Origin: Bdellovibrionales bacterium
Lineage (GTDB): Bacteria; Bdellovibrionota; UBA2428
Assembly (NCBI GenBank): GCA_018266335.1
Contig: JAFEAR010000249.1
Location: 1-20,510 of the forward strand
Direction: 5' to 3'
Length of the DNA stretch: 20,510 nucleotides
Shown here piece after piece: positions 1 to 7,502 of this stretch. The position numbers and the translations under genes were made by a program. Position 1 is the stretch's first letter, and every line of letters begins with the position of its first letter. The notes under the pieces are model-generated. The model was given only the letters and a program-made list of their open reading frames with translations, was not told where the DNA came from and did no database searches.

Positions 1-3000
1 CCGTGGATCGGTTGCTATCGCCGGCTAAATACTCACGGCAGCTGGGGCCCTCGCCCCAGAAAAGCTATGTTTCGCACAGGCCCATTCAAACGCTCGATGA
101 CCTGCTCTTCGCGTTTTCTCACGGCCTTAAGCCCGATCTAAATAACCCCGCACAAAAAGACGCCTTTGAGTTGTACCGTAAAATGCGCTTCGGGAATCCG
201 AACACGAGCCTTAACTCGGGAACTACGGCGGAAGTTGCTAAGGCTCTTGCAGCTCATCCCGAGCTAGAAAAAATGCCGTTCCGAACTTTTAAACTCGCGG
301 TTGAAGAGAAGAGTTACCCGGTCACGGCGGAGCTTAAAAAATTCACGGACGGGCAGGTGAGTTCGGCCGGGCAGGTGCGGTCGAACCTCTTTCAGATCGA
401 CGCCAATGGAGGCTTTTGGAAAAAGCTGCTTCAGTACAACGAGGAGCAAATTCCAAAAACGCTCAGCAAAGATGAACAGAAATTACTCGCAGCAGAGCAA
501 AAAGCACGCTGGTCAGAGTTTCTAAACTCCAAAATCACTCCCGAAGTGCGGGCGCAAATTATTAGCGAAAAGACGCCGATCGAGGATCGGGCCGAAGTTC
601 TTTATCACCAGCTTATGAAAGAGCGCGCAGCGCTTGTGGAAGCGAATAAAGACGTGCGCCCCATTTCGCAGGCAATTGCGGATCTTGTTCACACCATTGG
701 CTACCATGATCCGTCTATCGTTAAACGCCTTAAGGGCAGCGATGGGCTTGAAAGGCTTGGTGCCTACCAACAGCTCCTATCGGCCAGAGATAGCTTTGCA
801 ATGAAGCTTGGCTATGAGGGTCACTTCGAGCAGGTTCTAAAGGATCTCGGCGTTGCTATTCCAACGGGAGTACCGAGCGTGCATGGCACAACTGACACGC
901 TTAAGGAATTTGAGAAAAGCGTTGTGGCCGGCGCTGTTACTAGCTCGAAAAGGCATTCCGAGCGCACGATTCGTCACCTTTCCATTACCGAATCGCCTTA
1001 CCGCTCGTGCCTTGGCGGCTCGGATTGCTCCAGCCGCACGTACCTTACGCGCGCGCTGGATCCCAACTACCATTACTTTACGATCACCGATGATACCGGA
1101 GCCTCCTCGGGGCACATGACGGTGGTGCTGGGCGAGTCGCAGCTAAATGGCCAAAGTGTAAAAGTAGGCTTCATTGACAAACTTCAGAACGTGCCGAACG
1201 TAGATATCCCGTTGTTGATGGAGGGTGTGCGGCAATCGCTAGCTGAGAAGGGCTACAAGCTGGTTCTCCCGCATGACCTGGTTCTACCAGAGGAAATGGG
1301 GGTTCACGGGGGCCTTTCAAATGAGGACATTACGATTGCTTTTGTTAAAAATCACGTCAACGTAAAAAGCGACGAAACTCTTACGAGTTTCACGCCGCAT
1401 GCGCACAAGTATGATTTTCCGAACAAGTACTCTAGGTCCGATAAAAAGCTGCCGGTGCATGAAGTATTGCCGCTAAAGACCACGAACGGCGTAGCAATTA
1501 AACCCGCCGAAATTGTAACTCCGTGGAAGACGGGCGACTTGGACCTTAAGAAACCTGTGGAAGCCTCAGCAAAACTTAAAGACAGCGCCGATGTTAAAGA
1601 TCGGCTGCGCTATATTCCGTCAATGAAAGCGATCATAGGCGCGGGCCTAGAGCCAGATAAACAGTTCGAGGCGACACTTGCGAAGTGGCTTGCGGATTCG
1701 CACGAGCCGTTCCAGCTGCGCAAGCAGGTACTTCTTTACGAGTGGACGGACAAGAATAAACCACTTACGGGGCTGCTTGCGAACTTCACCAAAGACGAGC
1801 AAGTACAGCTCCTGCAAAACTTCCTTGATACACCCAGATATAAAGAATACCTCACAAACGACAAAAGTCGGCTGCCTGGGTTGATCGTAGTCGCACGTTT
1901 CAACAAAAAGGTGCGCGATAACCTGCTTGAGTCTTATTCGAGGTCGAAGACGGCGCTACCGCTTATTTCGCATGTATTGGATGCAGGTGATATATCAGAT
2001 GAAAAGGCTGGGATGTTAATCCCTTTCATTAATAAAAATTTCGAAAAAACGGTCGACCTTCCATCGATTTTGAAATTTTATAAAGAAGTTACTGGTACTA
2101 TCTTCAATACAAACCTTCAAAGCAAGCTCGTAGATGTTTATGCAAGCTCAGTTTATTCGAGCGATAAGTTTGGCCGAACTCTCTCTCGTCTATTACATTC
2201 CAGAGAAAGCGCGGAAAGAGATTTTGCTGGACAACTTATTGCAAAGGCAAACGATTCAGCATTTGCGAAGTTCCCAGTCCTGCGGGCCTTCGAGGGCATA
2301 CAAGTCTTTCGGGCAAAGGGCAAATATGCAGATTTCCATCAGGCGGCTAAAGCTTGGATGGCCTCCAATGAAGTACCGGCGGAATTGAAGTATGATTTCT
2401 TGACTTCTAACATCGGCAGCGGAAATGCGCATCTTTATGAAGAGTATCGAGCGGCGCTGCCTTCTCAGCAGTTGGAATCACTCAGCCGTCGCATGGATCG
2501 CGAAACAAATTTCAATGTTTTTGAACGCCTGACGGCTAATAATCCAAAACTTCACGCTTTGCTTTTGGCAAAGGCGAAAATGGAGGCTTTTAAATTTCAC
2601 GAGCAAAAAATTCCCGAAGGCGGCAAACATATTAAAATGGGAAGCCCTGAAAACGAAGCAGGACGTAGATCAAATGAAGCTATGTGGGATGTAACGCTCG
2701 CAAAATCCTACTGGGTACAGGCAACTCCGGTGACCCAATTGGAATGGGTGGTAGTGACAGGGGAAAACCCCTCCAGGTTTAAAACTGGGGAGGGAGCCGA
2801 AACAGTTGTGATTAATGATAAGGCAGTGTCCATGCACCCGAATCGCCCGGTAGAGCGCGTTTCGTGGACTGATGGGCAGGAAAAATTCATAGCAAAGCTG
2901 AACGAAATCGACCCACATTTTAACTATGATCTTTTGACTGAAACCCAATGGGAAAATGCTGCGCGAGCGGGTTCAACGACGGCTTATTCGTTTGGCGATA

Positions 3001-3338
3001 ATCCTGCGCAGCTTGGTGAGCATGCGTGGCAGCACTCAAACGCCGATGGTCAGACGCACGATGTTGCAGAGCTTAAACCAAATCCTGGAGGCCTCTATGA
3101 CATGCACGGGAATGTGTCGGAGTGGTCCCGGGACAGATACTACCAATATCCGGCTGGACCTGCGGTAGATCCTACGGATCTCGATGCAGATCCTGATACG
3201 GATAAATTCTACAGTCTTCGTGGTGGCAGTTGGGCCCACATTTACCCTGATGCTCTGCGTTCCGCCCATCGAGGCTGGGGGGCACCACAGCTTCGATCCG
3301 AAAATGTCGGGCTCCGTCTGATGAGGACACCTAAGTAG
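1..3338 (+). CDS. Large multidomain protein with C-terminal SUMF1/FGE-like domain (5' end probably outside window)
   Basis: The frame is open to the left edge; a GTG at base 3 could be a start, but no ribosome binding site is visible, so the gene is probably 5'-partial. At least 1111 residues are encoded. The last ~245 residues (about 865-1109) are a clear SUMF1 (FGE/EgtB/PvdO) domain: MGSPENE, TPVTQLEW, NRPVERVSW, LLTETQWENAARAG, GLYDMHGNVSEW, LRGGSW and a terminal VGLRLM. The cysteine that catalytic FGEs carry in their terminal GFRCA-type motif is absent, so formylglycine synthesis is unlikely; a binding or structural role is more plausible (inference). Residues ~330-455 form a distinct domain with two close cysteines (RSCLGGSDC), HYFTITD, GHMTVVLGE and KVGFIDKLQNVPN, which I cannot assign; a degenerate GNAT-like fold is only a guess. 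Residues ~560-860 look all-helical and repeat-like. No signal peptide is visible because the N-terminus may be missing. Confidence 0.8.
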   Translation, partial: VDRLLSPAKYSRQLGPSPQKSYVSHRPIQTLDDLLFAFSHGLKPDLNNPAQKDAFELYRKMRFGNPNTSLNSGTTAEVAKALAAHPELEKMPFRTFKLAVEEKSYPVTAELKKFTDGQVSSAGQVRSNLFQIDANGGFWKKLLQYNEEQIPKTLSKDEQKLLAAEQKARWSEFLNSKITPEVRAQIISEKTPIEDRAEVLYHQLMKERAALVEANKDVRPISQAIADLVHTIGYHDPSIVKRLKGSDGLERLGAYQQLLSARDSFAMKLGYEGHFEQVLKDLGVAIPTGVPSVHGTTDTLKEFEKSVVAGAVTSSKRHSERTIRHLSITESPYRSCLGGSDCSSRTYLTRALDPNYHYFTITDDTGASSGHMTVVLGESQLNGQSVKVGFIDKLQNVPNVDIPLLMEGVRQSLAEKGYKLVLPHDLVLPEEMGVHGGLSNEDITIAFVKNHVNVKSDETLTSFTPHAHKYDFPNKYSRSDKKLPVHEVLPLKTTNGVAIKPAEIVTPWKTGDLDLKKPVEASAKLKDSADVKDRLRYIPSMKAIIGAGLEPDKQFEATLAKWLADSHEPFQLRKQVLLYEWTDKNKPLTGLLANFTKDEQVQLLQNFLDTPRYKEYLTNDKSRLPGLIVVARFNKKVRDNLLESYSRSKTALPLISHVLDAGDISDEKAGMLIPFINKNFEKTVDLPSILKFYKEVTGTIFNTNLQSKLVDVYASSVYSSDKFGRTLSRLLHSRESAERDFAGQLIAKANDSAFAKFPVLRAFEGIQVFRAKGKYADFHQAAKAWMASNEVPAELKYDFLTSNIGSGNAHLYEEYRAALPSQQLESLSRRMDRETNFNVFERLTANNPKLHALLLAKAKMEAFKFHEQKIPEGGKHIKMGSPENEAGRRSNEAMWDVTLAKSYWVQATPVTQLEWVVVTGENPSRFKTGEGAETVVINDKAVSMHPNRPVERVSWTDGQEKFIAKLNEIDPHFNYDLLTETQWENAARAGSTTAYSFGDNPAQLGEHAWQHSNADGQTHDVAELKPNPGGLYDMHGNVSEWSRDRYYQYPAGPAVDPTDLDADPDTDKFYSLRGGSWAHIYPDALRSAHRGWGAPQLRSENVGLRLMRTPK

Positions 3339-3394
3339 CCAAAATGCCTGTGGGGCCGGTTGCTTCGGCTGGTGGTCTTGCTAAAACCGGGAGC

Positions 3395-4000
3395 ATGAAA
3401 AACATTTCTCTTGTTCTCTCTACCCTCGTTCTCTCTTTCTCCGCGCAGGCTGCGCAGAAGTGCATGCTTTCGCTCGATCCGCTGAGCACGTCCATTAAGT
3501 GGACGGCTTTTAAGACCACCGAAAAATTGGCCGTGGGTGGATCCTTCGATCAAACCAATCTTCATTCGGGCGTGCCCGAAGCGGCTACAATCACGGAACT
3601 CCTGAAGGGTGGCAAGTTCACGATTGAAGTGAGCACCGTGAACACGGGCAATCCCACACGCGATGCAACTTTGCGCACGGTGTTCTTTAGTAAATTCCTG
3701 AAGCCCGAAGTTTCTGGCGAAGTTAAAAAAGTGGGCAAGGGCGACAAGGGCAAAATGGATGTCGAGCTGGATGTGAACGGCGTTAAAAAAGTTCTCACCT
3801 TCGATTACACCTATTCTGAAAAAGACGGTGCTTTTGAGGCGAAATCCAAAATGGATGTGATGGATTTTGGTCTCAAGGCGCAGCACGAAGCGCTCAACAC
3901 CGCCTGCAAGGCACTGCACACCGGCAAAGACGGCGTGTCTAAAACCTGGACCGAAGTTGATTTGGCCTTGGTGTCGAAGCTGCGCAAAACCTGCAAATAA
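3395..4000 (+). CDS. Secreted YceI-like family protein
   Basis: The 201-residue product begins with a classical signal peptide (MKN, hydrophobic stretch, then SFSAQA before AQKC), so it is probably periplasmic. An upstream in-frame ATG at 3344 would put 17 extra residues before the signal peptide, so the ATG at 3395, preceded by a GGGAG-like sequence, is preferred. The mature part resembles the YceI lipocalin-like family: a start of the type LDPLSTSIKWTAFKTTEKLAVGGSFD, alternating beta-strand pattern, and TGNPTRDATLRTVFF in place of the usual NxxRDxHLRSxDFF segment. YceI proteins bind long isoprenoids such as polyprenols or quinones; the ligand here is unknown. Three cysteines in the mature part (after AQ, in TACKAL, and the second-last residue) could form disulfides. 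It lies 56 bp after the SUMF1 gene on the same strand, so co-transcription is possible. Confidence 0.72.
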   Translation: MKNISLVLSTLVLSFSAQAAQKCMLSLDPLSTSIKWTAFKTTEKLAVGGSFDQTNLHSGVPEAATITELLKGGKFTIEVSTVNTGNPTRDATLRTVFFSKFLKPEVSGEVKKVGKGDKGKMDVELDVNGVKKVLTFDYTYSEKDGAFEAKSKMDVMDFGLKAQHEALNTACKALHTGKDGVSKTWTEVDLALVSKLRKTCK

Positions 4001-4008
4001 GCCGCACG

Positions 4009-4045
4009 AAAAAAGAAAAAGGCGGCCCCCTATGCGGGAGCCGCC
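4009..4045 (-). terminator. Strong intrinsic terminator, minus strand
   Basis: Read on the minus strand, GGCGGC (4045-4040) pairs with GCCGCC (4026-4021). After a one-base bulge, three further G:C pairs close a six-base loop. The stem is followed directly by TTTTTCTTTTTT (4020-4009). On the plus strand the same hairpin is preceded by the A-rich tract and has no U tract after it, so it is directional for minus-strand transcripts. It should stop the small transcription unit that starts around 4200, and it also blocks minus-strand transcription from entering the YceI-like gene in antisense. Confidence 0.88.
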
Positions 4046-4059
4046 CCCAGTTCGGGAGA

Positions 4060-4116
4060 TTAGCTTGCGCTAACCTCCACGACCTGGTGAAGGACCTTGC
4101 TATTACTACTGGTCAC
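4060..4116 (-). CDS. Candidate 18-residue micropeptide with near-perfect Shine-Dalgarno
   Basis: On the minus strand, AAAGGAGGTG (4131-4122) is followed seven bases after GGAGG by GTG (4116-4114). An 18-codon ORF, MTSSNSKVLHQVVEVSAS if GTG is read as Met, ends at TAA (4062-4060). The peptide is hydrophilic, with no signal peptide or membrane segment and no cysteine. The stop codon sits inside a 7-bp GCAA-capped hairpin and the strong terminator follows 15 nt after the stop. There is no downstream gene on this strand, so it is not a leader peptide for an operon. I do not recognise the peptide. Alternatives are a non-coding RNA whose SD-like sequence has another role, for example antisense or anti-SD binding. 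The combination of a strong SD, correct spacing, start, stop and terminator is seen directly; translation is inferred. Confidence 0.5.
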   Translation of the reverse strand: MTSSNSKVLHQVVEVSAS

Positions 4117-4121
4117 TGCAC

Positions 4122-4131
4122 CACCTCCTTT
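4122..4131 (-). promoter_or_regulatory. Near-perfect extended Shine-Dalgarno of the micro-gene
   Basis: AAAGGAGGTG on the minus strand is complementary to almost the entire anti-Shine-Dalgarno end of 16S rRNA. It is the longest SD match I can find in the window, much stronger than those of the flanking large genes. A seven-base spacer to GTG is close to optimal, so efficient initiation or ribosome capture is expected. Confidence 0.7.
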
Positions 4132-4256
4132 CGAGCCCTACAAGCTCTCGCCACGGGAGACTCAGGGTCTCGCGTCTAGCGTAGATACCAGCTTACAGAA
4201 TAAATTCACTTTCTGGCATAAGTTTTTTTGGCGTGGCGGTGCTAAATCTTAAGCCT

Positions 4257-4706
4257 ATGGCATCTGAACATCGCGTAAAGCTCCATTGGCAACGGCAGGG
4301 CTCTGATTTTGCTTACGAAAAATATCCGCGGGATATCCAAGTGGACTTTGAAGGTGGTCAAAAAGTTATCGCCTCTAGCGCGGCGGAATTCTTTGGCAAC
4401 CCCGACTATGCCGACCCCGAGCAGTTATTGGGCGCGGCTTTGTCATCGTGTCATCTGCTAACCTTCCTAGCCTACGCTAGCAAAAGTCGCCTGGTGGTGG
4501 ATGGCTATCGCGACGAAGTCACGGCCGAGCTAGGTAAAAACGCCGAAGGTCGCCCCTGTGTAACGCGCGTGACAATGCGTCCGCAAGTAAGTTTTGCTAC
4601 GCCCGTCGATGCCGCGAAGGTGAAGGAGTTGCACGAAAAATCGCATCGCGCCTGTTTCATTGCGAATTCCGTGAAGTGCGAAGTCGTGGTGGAGCCGCAA
4701 TTGTGA
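4257..4706 (+). CDS. OsmC/Ohr-family protein
   Basis: This 149-residue protein belongs to the OsmC/Ohr family of thiol-dependent peroxidases and related proteins. The two family cysteines are present: one at the start of the central helix (ALSSCHLLTFL) and one in the second conserved stretch (HRACFIANSV). The preceding PEQLLGAAL matches the family's P-x-x-L-L-x-A-hydrophobic segment. Family members reduce organic hydroperoxides in the cytoplasm using these cysteines; substrate specificity cannot be told here. The ATG at 4257 gives the usual family length; an in-frame GTG at 4233 would add eight residues and neither has a good ribosome binding site. The stop overlaps the GTG start of RNase HI by four bases, so the two are translationally coupled. 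Confidence 0.85.
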   Translation: MASEHRVKLHWQRQGSDFAYEKYPRDIQVDFEGGQKVIASSAAEFFGNPDYADPEQLLGAALSSCHLLTFLAYASKSRLVVDGYRDEVTAELGKNAEGRPCVTRVTMRPQVSFATPVDAAKVKELHEKSHRACFIANSVKCEVVVEPQL

Positions 4707-5461
4707 TTTGGATTTTTGCCGACGGTGCTTGCTCGGGCAACCCGGGCCCCGGCGGCTGGGCCGCCGTGCTGTGTGCCTTTGCTCCCAATAAAGATCAATC
4801 GCAGGTGCTTGAACTGGTGGGGGCGGCACCTGCCACCACGAACAATCGCATGGAAATGACGGCCGTGTTGGAGGCCCTGCGCGCGGCGCGTACTTTGGTG
4901 GCGGCCAAAACTCCCGTCACGGTTTTTTCGGATTCCAAACTCGTGCTCCAGGGCATTACGCAGTGGCGTTTTGGCTGGAAAAAGCGCGGCTGGAAGAAGG
5001 CCGATGGCGAAGAAGTCATGAACCGCGATTTGTGGGAAGAGCTCGACGCCGAACTCGCTACTTTTCCAGCGCCCCTAGAGTGGCACCATGTGCCGGGCCA
5101 TTCGGGCGTAGAGGGCAACGAACGCGTAGATGAATTGGCCGTTGCGGCCTGCAAGGGGCAGTCGCCGGCCTTGTATCGCGGAGCCCTGGCCGATTACGTG
5201 GCCCGCGGAATGTTTGCGCAAGCTCCGGCCGAGGCGCGCGATGCGCGCACGCTGACCTCAGGTTCAAGTGGCGGGGGCCCTGCGATTCCCAAGGGGCCGG
5301 CGACTTATTTGAGTTACGTGGGGGGTCGTTTGGAGCGCCACTCTACGTGGGCGGAATGCGAAAAGCGGGTGAAGGGTGTGGCGGGTGCGAAATTTAAAAA
5401 AGTTTCTTCGGCCACGGAAGAAGGCCAGACCCTCATGGCGTGGGGCCTGGCCAAAAAGTAA
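4703..5461 (+). CDS. rnhA: Ribonuclease HI with C-terminal hybrid-binding-like domain
   Basis: The enzyme cleaves the RNA strand of RNA:DNA hybrids (replication primers, R-loops). All catalytic acids are present: D7 in FADGACSGNPGPGGW, E51 in NNRMEME-type context (NNRMEMT), D77 in VFSDSKL and D143 in NERVDELA, with the HVPGHSG histidine at 133. The basic protrusion around residues 92-99 (WKKRGWKK) is retained. After residue ~150 comes an extension of about 100 residues. Its last ~50 (TYLSYVGGRL..., TWAECEKRVKGVAGAKFKKV) match the pattern of the Cauli_VI/RNase H1 hybrid-binding domain, which normally lies N-terminal in eukaryotic RNase H1 and in many bacterial versions. The GTG at 4703 is preferred because it overlaps the OsmC stop (GTGA) and has GGAG eight bases upstream; earlier in-frame starts lie deep inside OsmC. 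Length is 252 residues against ~155 for minimal RNase HI. Confidence 0.92.
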   Translation: MIWIFADGACSGNPGPGGWAAVLCAFAPNKDQSQVLELVGAAPATTNNRMEMTAVLEALRAARTLVAAKTPVTVFSDSKLVLQGITQWRFGWKKRGWKKADGEEVMNRDLWEELDAELATFPAPLEWHHVPGHSGVEGNERVDELAVAACKGQSPALYRGALADYVARGMFAQAPAEARDARTLTSGSSGGGPAIPKGPATYLSYVGGRLERHSTWAECEKRVKGVAGAKFKKVSSATEEGQTLMAWGLAKK

Positions 5462-7444
5462 TTATTTTTTAGCGACTTCGCCCGAAGCGGGCTGCTTAGC
5501 TTCAATCAAATCACCCAGTACGCTGAGGGCTTCGTTGATGTACGGAGCTTCGGCGTCTTGCAATCTTTGCAGCTGAGTTTTCTTTTCGTCGGCTTTGTTT
5601 TTCTTTTTGTTCTCTTTGGATTTCTTCAGCACTTCCGCCAAACGAAGAATGCCTTTGTTCTTTTTGGATTCTTCAATTTCTTTGCGAATGTCCGCAAATT
5701 TTTTGTCGGCGTCCACGCGGGCTTTAGATTTTTCGGCCAGCGCCTTAGTTTCGGCCGCCGTAATGGGTTGCCAGTGCTTGTTCGTGGAATCATCATTCGC
5801 GCCGGGATCCAAGAACGAATCAATTTTTTGCGGCTTAAGCGAGTAATCCAGAGCTTGCTCGCCCACTTCCTCGGTGCTCAGGGGAGAGGGCAACACAACG
5901 TCGCCCGGCACGCCCTGGTGCTGAGTGGTGTTGCCGCTCGGCAAGAAGAACATGCCGATGGTGACCTTCACGGCGCCAAGTCCTTGCAGGGGCACTACCG
6001 TTTGCACGGTGCCCTTACCGAAGGTGTGGTCGCCGCCCACGATCACGGCGCGTTTGTAGTCACGCAGTGCCCCCGAGAGAATCTCAGAGGCCGAGGCGCT
6101 GGCGCGGCTGGTGAGCACCACGAGGGGGCCGGTGTAAACCGTGTCGGTGTCTTCGTCAGCCAGGATTTCGGCTTTGCGGCCCAAACCGTTTTGCGTGGCT
6201 ACGATGCCGCCCTTTTTAAGGAACAAGCCCGACATACGAACGGCGTCGTCCAGCGAGCCGCCGCCGTTGTGCGAGAGGTTCAGCACGACGCCATCAACTT
6301 TTTGCTTGTTGGCGTCTTCCAAAAGTTTTTTCACGTCGGTGTAGCTGGAGCGTTTGCCCTTTTCGCCTTCGCTGTAGAAGGAGGGCAAATCAATCACGCC
6401 GAGTTTGAGCTTTTTCTTGCCCACGGTGCGGTTTTCCACGTGGAGTTTAGCGGCTTGGTCCTTGAGGCTCACTTTGTCGCGCACAATGGTGAATTCCAGT
6501 CGCTCGGTGCCTTCACCCTGGCGGAGCACGGTGAGAAGCACTTTGGTGCCCTTCTTGCCGCGAATCATTTTTACGACGTCTTTAAGATCCATATCGATCG
6601 TGGGCACGGGCTTTTCGCCCTCTTGCGCCACGGCGATGATCTTGTCCTTGGGCTTAAGCACTTTGGCGCGGTCGGCAGCGCCTCCGGCGATGATTTCTTC
6701 GACCACCGTGTACCCGTCCTGCGAGCTGAGCGAAGCGCCAATGCCTTCCAGCGAAAGCGACATGTCGATGCGGAATTCGTCCAGCGCATCGCGTGAGAAG
6801 AAGGTGGAGTGGGGGTCGAGTGCGGTGGCGAAGGAGTCAGCGTAGGTGACAATAACGTCTTCGGGCTTGCGCTCGCGCACGCGCTTAGTGATGAGCTCGT
6901 AGCGGTGAATGAGCTGTTTTTTGGCTTCGGCCAGCTTCATGTCGCCCAGTTGGTAGTTCGAAATTTGGAAGTGCATGAGCTTACGCTGATTTTCTTCGCG
7001 GTCCTTCATGCTCTTGGCGTAGCCGCGCTTGTCGGAGTCGGTCATGATCTCTACGTTTTCGTCGAGCTTGTAGGAGTCATTCAAAAAGCCCTTAGCGTAG
7101 GCTTCTACTTCTTGCGCGCGCTGGAGGAGGAGCTTTTGCGCATCGTAGAGTTTGTCGCAGTTGTTGGCCCGCATGGTGCCAAACACTTCTGGCAATTCCT
7201 TGCGGAGTTTGACCACGTCTTCTTCCAGGAGCAGTGTCTTGGAGGGATCGAGCGATTTAATGTACTGCTCGGTCGTGTGCTTTTTGATGTCGTCCGTCAT
7301 CTCGTGGGCCGAGTAGTGGCTGGCGAGGTAGGCTCGGAACAAATCCGGCAGAGTGCCGCACATGAGGCCTTCGGCGTGCGCTCCCCAAGAAAATGCTACG
7401 GCAGCGACGGGCCCGATGAGCTTTTTAAATGCGCGCAATGACAT
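5462..7444 (-). CDS. prc: Periplasmic tail-specific (C-terminal processing) protease Prc
   Basis: This 660-residue S41-family serine protease has the full-length Tsp/Prc architecture. It starts with a signal peptide (to about AHAEG), then an N-terminal helical Tsp domain (~25-210, including SFATALDPHSTFF), a PDZ domain (~230-320) and the peptidase core. The catalytic Ser lies in SRASASASE near residue 451 and the general-base Lys in TFGKGTVQT near 477. A DUF3340-type lysine-rich tail (KKSKENKKKNKADEKK) follows. Prc degrades or trims periplasmic and outer-membrane-associated proteins from their C-termini, including peptidoglycan hydrolases in other Gram-negatives. ATG at 7444 is supported by AGGAGG six bases upstream. 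Its TAA directly abuts the TAA of the convergent RNase HI gene, leaving no intergenic terminator. It diverges from xthA across 58 bp. Confidence 0.95.
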   Translation of the reverse strand: MSLRAFKKLIGPVAAVAFSWGAHAEGLMCGTLPDLFRAYLASHYSAHEMTDDIKKHTTEQYIKSLDPSKTLLLEEDVVKLRKELPEVFGTMRANNCDKLYDAQKLLLQRAQEVEAYAKGFLNDSYKLDENVEIMTDSDKRGYAKSMKDREENQRKLMHFQISNYQLGDMKLAEAKKQLIHRYELITKRVRERKPEDVIVTYADSFATALDPHSTFFSRDALDEFRIDMSLSLEGIGASLSSQDGYTVVEEIIAGGAADRAKVLKPKDKIIAVAQEGEKPVPTIDMDLKDVVKMIRGKKGTKVLLTVLRQGEGTERLEFTIVRDKVSLKDQAAKLHVENRTVGKKKLKLGVIDLPSFYSEGEKGKRSSYTDVKKLLEDANKQKVDGVVLNLSHNGGGSLDDAVRMSGLFLKKGGIVATQNGLGRKAEILADEDTDTVYTGPLVVLTSRASASASEILSGALRDYKRAVIVGGDHTFGKGTVQTVVPLQGLGAVKVTIGMFFLPSGNTTQHQGVPGDVVLPSPLSTEEVGEQALDYSLKPQKIDSFLDPGANDDSTNKHWQPITAAETKALAEKSKARVDADKKFADIRKEIEESKKNKGILRLAEVLKKSKENKKKNKADEKKTQLQRLQDAEAPYINEALSVLGDLIEAKQPASGEVAKK

Positions 7445-7450
7445 GAATTT

Positions 7451-7456
7451 CCTCCT
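7451..7456 (-). promoter_or_regulatory. Shine-Dalgarno of prc
   Basis: AGGAGG on the minus strand lies six bases upstream of the ATG at 7444 and fixes the start of prc. The remaining ~45 bases up to xthA must hold promoters for both divergent genes; I could not assign convincing -35/-10 boxes. Confidence 0.8.
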
Positions 7457-7502
7457 GTAAAAGAGATAGTTTAAACCTCAAAACCATGATTAAAAAGCAC
7501 AC

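Larger units (their letters stand above)
4009..4200 (-). ncRNA. Candidate small structured RNA (contains the micropeptide ORF)
   Basis: The minus strand between about 4200 and the terminator contains successive short hairpins: GAGAC/GTCTC around 4171-4157 with a five-base loop, GAGC/GCTC around 4147-4133 just before the Shine-Dalgarno, and a 7-bp stem with one G:U pair capped by GCAA (4075-4058). The GC-rich terminator hairpin completes the set. The upstream boundary is not defined: I could not find a convincing -35/-10 pair, so 4200 is approximate. Both flanking protein genes are on the opposite strand, making this an isolated transcription unit of roughly 150-200 nt. It matches no riboswitch consensus I know. 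Whether the RNA, the peptide or both are functional is open. Confidence 0.45.

Noticed and set aside
3339..3394. Hairpin-like CCGGTT...GGCTGG between the SUMF1 and YceI-like genes as a terminator
   Set aside because: The stem depends on several G:U pairs and no U tract follows.
4111..4134. Plus-strand CACCTCCTTTC resembling the 3' end of 16S rRNA
   Set aside because: Only the anti-SD-like part matches; the preceding bases do not match the conserved 16S 3' region. It is explained as the complement of a strong SD on the minus strand.
4009..4200. Cyclic-di-GMP riboswitch (as in the abundant merRNA of Bdellovibrio)
   Set aside because: The conserved GEMM-I elements, including the tetraloop receptor and GCAAACC/CGCAAAGCC blocks, are not present.
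5558..6796. 412-codon plus-strand open frame opposite prc
   Set aside because: Prc is unmistakable on the other strand with all catalytic motifs; this frame is Phe/His/Val-rich, has no recognisable domain and is an antisense shadow of GC-biased codons.
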